Shown here: positions 62,373 to 64,000 of the stretch, one piece after another
Position numbering within the stretch: position 1 is the first letter of the stretch
Layout: each line of letters opens with the position of its first letter
Assembly: GCF_007995065.1 (NCBI RefSeq)
Contig: NZ_VOQR01000001.1
Location: 2,483,001 to 2,547,000 of the forward strand
Source of the DNA: Sphingomonas ginsenosidivorax
Lineage (GTDB): Bacteria > Pseudomonadota > Alphaproteobacteria > Sphingomonadales > Sphingomonadaceae
Direction of reading: 5' to 3'
DNA: 64,000 nt
The notes under the pieces: model-generated
Seen by the model: only the letters and a program-made list of their open reading frames with translations
What the model was told of the DNA's origin: nothing
Database searches by the model: none
Made by a program: the position numbers and the translations under genes

Positions 62373-62448
62373 GGGCCTGTAGCTCAACGGTTAGAGCTGG
62401 CCGCTCATAACGGCTAGGTTGCGGGTTCGATTCCTGCCGGGCCCACCA
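62373..62448 (+). tRNA. tRNA with CAU anticodon, probably tRNA-Ile2 (lysidine type)
   Basis: 76-nt cloverleaf. Acceptor GGGCCTG pairs with CGGGCCC, D-arm AGCTCAACGGTTAGAGCT, anticodon stem-loop with CAT at 62406-62408, T-arm GCGGGTTCGATTCCTGC, genomic CCA. The anticodon alone fits elongator Met or Ile2. The C4-G69 and C5-G68 acceptor pairs are TilS (lysidine synthase) determinants, which favours Ile2. Confidence 0.9.
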
Positions 62449-62538
62449 AATTTCTCCGATCGACATGACAAGCGATCAGCGCTTGCGCGACCGCGAACCC
62501 GCGGGCAGGAGGCGGCCATTCGCTTCCAGGAGTTCCCT

Positions 62539-62808
62539 ATGTCCAGCCGCCTCGATATCGACCAAGCCAGCCTGACCGACAACGACCGCCAGAAGCAGGT
62601 CGAATTCACCGGTGAGATCGACGGCGAGGACCGGGATTTCGCGGTCAAGTACGCGGTTCTGAAAGAACTGAGCGGCGACGAGCCCGAGGACGACGCGCTC
62701 GAGCTGTTCGAGCGGTTCAGCGACGAGATCGTCGACATCTGCGCCGAGGCCGCGGTCGCCAAGCCCAACGCGACGTTGATCGTGATCGACGAGGGCGACC
62801 TCGAATAG
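62539..62808 (+). CDS. Small acidic hypothetical protein (possibly DUF1488-like)
   Basis: 89 residues from ATG 62539 with CCAGGAG upstream. Acidic throughout: KQVEFTGEIDGEDRDFAVKY, then LELFERFSDEIVDICAEAAV and VIDEGDLE. The early beta strands resemble DUF1488, but this match is from memory and loose. Cytosolic, function unknown. Lies 90 bases after the tRNA. Confidence 0.65.
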   Translation: MSSRLDIDQASLTDNDRQKQVEFTGEIDGEDRDFAVKYAVLKELSGDEPEDDALELFERFSDEIVDICAEAAVAKPNATLIVIDEGDLE

Positions 62809-63016
62809 ACCTGGTCCGTCGAACGCGTGTCATCCGCGGGGCAGGCCCGTGATGACGCGCGGATGTGCGAATCCCGTTGCGCGCGGCCGAATGCTCGGCT
62901 TCAATCGTGCATTCCTGACGAACCGCCCGGACGTGGATCCGGCGGGCGCCGGGCGGGGATGCTGCGACAGGCCGTCGACGGGGGGTCCCCGCGACGTCGC
63001 GTCCGGGAGATTCCGC

Positions 63017-63523
63017 ATGATCAAGACGACAGCCTTCGCCGCCTGCCTGCTCGCCACCCTTCCCGTCGCCACCCCCGCCGCCGCGCAGACCGTCGTTCGG
63101 CACGCGAACACGCCGCCCGCGCTCATCCTGCAGGGCGTGACCGTGAAGCCGGGCGCGGAAATGCTCTATCTCAGCGGCCAGCTCGCCGCGCCGATCGACC
63201 CCACCAAGACGGTCGCGCCCGCGGCGCTGACGATCGCGGACTTCGGCGATACGAAGACGCAGACGATCAGCGTGCTCAAGAAGATCAAGGCTCTGGTCGA
63301 GGCCAAGGGCTTCACAATGTCCGATATCATCAGGCTGACGGTGTTCGTCGCGGGCGATCCGAAGCTCGGCGGCAAGATGGATTTCGCGGGCATGAACGAC
63401 GCCTACAAGATGTATTTCGGGAGCGCCGAGAACCCCAACACCGTCGCACGATCGACGGTGCAGGTCGCCGCGCTGGCAGCGCCGCAGTTCCTGGTCGAGA
63501 TCGAGGCGACCGCGGCGAAGTAA
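63017..63523 (+). CDS. Exported RidA/YjgF-family protein
   Basis: 168 residues from ATG 63017 with GGGAGA 6 bases upstream. An N-terminal signal (FAACLLATLPVATPAAAQ) precedes a RidA domain: LYLSGQLAAP, TISVLKKIKALVEAKG, IIRLTVFVAGD, and AAPQFLVEIEATA. RidA proteins deaminate reactive enamines/imines; a periplasmic version is a variant seen in this lineage, and the usual arginine (R-x-x-V near the end) is not clear here, so activity is uncertain. Confidence 0.85.
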   Translation: MIKTTAFAACLLATLPVATPAAAQTVVRHANTPPALILQGVTVKPGAEMLYLSGQLAAPIDPTKTVAPAALTIADFGDTKTQTISVLKKIKALVEAKGFTMSDIIRLTVFVAGDPKLGGKMDFAGMNDAYKMYFGSAENPNTVARSTVQVAALAAPQFLVEIEATAAK

Positions 63524-63617
63524 GCCCCCTGCCCGCGACACCTTTGCCCCCGATACCGCGGTTGCCGTGAGCGGTGCCGGGGGCGTAACGCTCCCTGGAC
63601 ATTCCAGGAGCAGACCC

Positions 63618-64000
63618 ATGTCCCATCTCGATCGCCGCCAGGTGCTGAAAGCCAGCGCGACCATTGCCGGCCTTTCGCTGGGCGGCGCGGCCGTCGCTCA
63701 GAGCGACCGGGTCGAAAGCCTGATCGCGCAGATGACGCCCGCCGAGAAGGCGGGGCAGTTGAGCTGCTTCTCGGACCAGATCCGGCCGATCGGCGTGCCG
63801 TTCAATCCGGGGCTGGCGAACGGCGGCGCGACCGAGCAGCTCGCGCGGATCAGGACCGGTGCGATCGGGATGCTGTTCAACGGCGTCGGCTATGCAGGCG
63901 CGAAGGCCGCGCAGGATGCGGCGATGGCGACGCGGCTGAAGATCCCGCTGATCTTCGCCGGCGACGTGATCCACGGGCTGCGGACCGCCTATCCGCTGCC
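63618..64000 (+). CDS. Glycoside hydrolase family 3 (beta-glucosidase-like), N-terminal part
   Basis: ATG 63618 with AGGAG about 9 bases upstream; truncated by the window end (127 codons seen). Twin-arginine-style signal HLDRRQVLKASATIAGLSLG. Then RVESLIAQMTPAEKAGQLS, the GH3 entry segment, and LKIPLIFAGDVIHGLRTAYPL, the family motif around the substrate site. Likely a periplasmic beta-glucosidase or beta-xylosidase. The catalytic Asp lies beyond the window. Confidence 0.9.
   Translation, partial: MSHLDRRQVLKASATIAGLSLGGAAVAQSDRVESLIAQMTPAEKAGQLSCFSDQIRPIGVPFNPGLANGGATEQLARIRTGAIGMLFNGVGYAGAKAAQDAAMATRLKIPLIFAGDVIHGLRTAYPL

Overview
The window is a GC-rich chromosomal segment from an alphaproteobacterium, most likely a sphingomonad (Sphingomonas or a close relative). 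This rests on the high GC with G/C-ending codons, the TonB-dependent receptor, a CckA-type hybrid kinase, a HisKA_2-type kinase, the many TGATG/ATGA gene overlaps, and the protein sequences as I recognise them. No database search was possible, so family names come from motifs read in the translations.

Layout. 0-6 kb: C-terminal part of a TonB-dependent receptor, secE-nusG, a small lipoprotein, a DUF559 gene bracketed by inverted repeats, a duplicated-motif hypothetical gene, then rplK-rplA. 6-19 kb: an accessory block that separates rplKA from rplJL. It holds an SDR oxidoreductase; a same-strand run of ten genes (15076 down to 7323); a divergent queD-like gene; a lower-bias patch of membrane/lipoprotein hypotheticals; and a ubiX-like gene. 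19-32 kb: rplJ-rplL behind an L10-type leader hairpin, an alpha/beta hydrolase, a proline-rich membrane protein, then rpoB and rpoC separated by a repeat cluster. 32-64 kb: mostly housekeeping. This includes def, recR, fmt-truA, an RlmD/RumA-like methyltransferase, NAD(P)HX repair, ilvD, cckA, two tandem M13 peptidases, smpB, dapA, a lytic transglycosylase, greB, an NYN-domain protein, a GAF/HisKA_2 kinase, ettA, an M28 peptidase, tRNA-CAU, a RidA-like protein and the start of a GH3 enzyme.

The most interesting part is 7.3-18.9 kb. QueD-like, QueE-like, GMP-reductase/IMPDH-like, phosphoribosyltransferase, UbiD-like and UbiX-like genes sit together without QueC or QueF. That set fits a route through 7-carboxy-7-deazaguanine that branches to a decarboxylated 7-deazapurine nucleotide, as in tubercidin-type pyrrolopyrimidine nucleosides of Streptomyces. 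On the same strand, with no visible terminator, it continues into an IS630-like HTH protein, three small proteins sharing a 13-residue amphipathic repeat, a thymidylate-kinase-like P-loop kinase and a PF14907-like nucleotidyltransferase. I know of no described system with this combination. A link between the two halves is inference.

A second theme is the density of paired inverted-repeat elements of several families. They fill most intergenic gaps, interrupt rpoB-rpoC, form a tandem array at 46.4-46.9 kb, and in one case lie in frame inside the NAD(P)HX epimerase/dehydratase gene.
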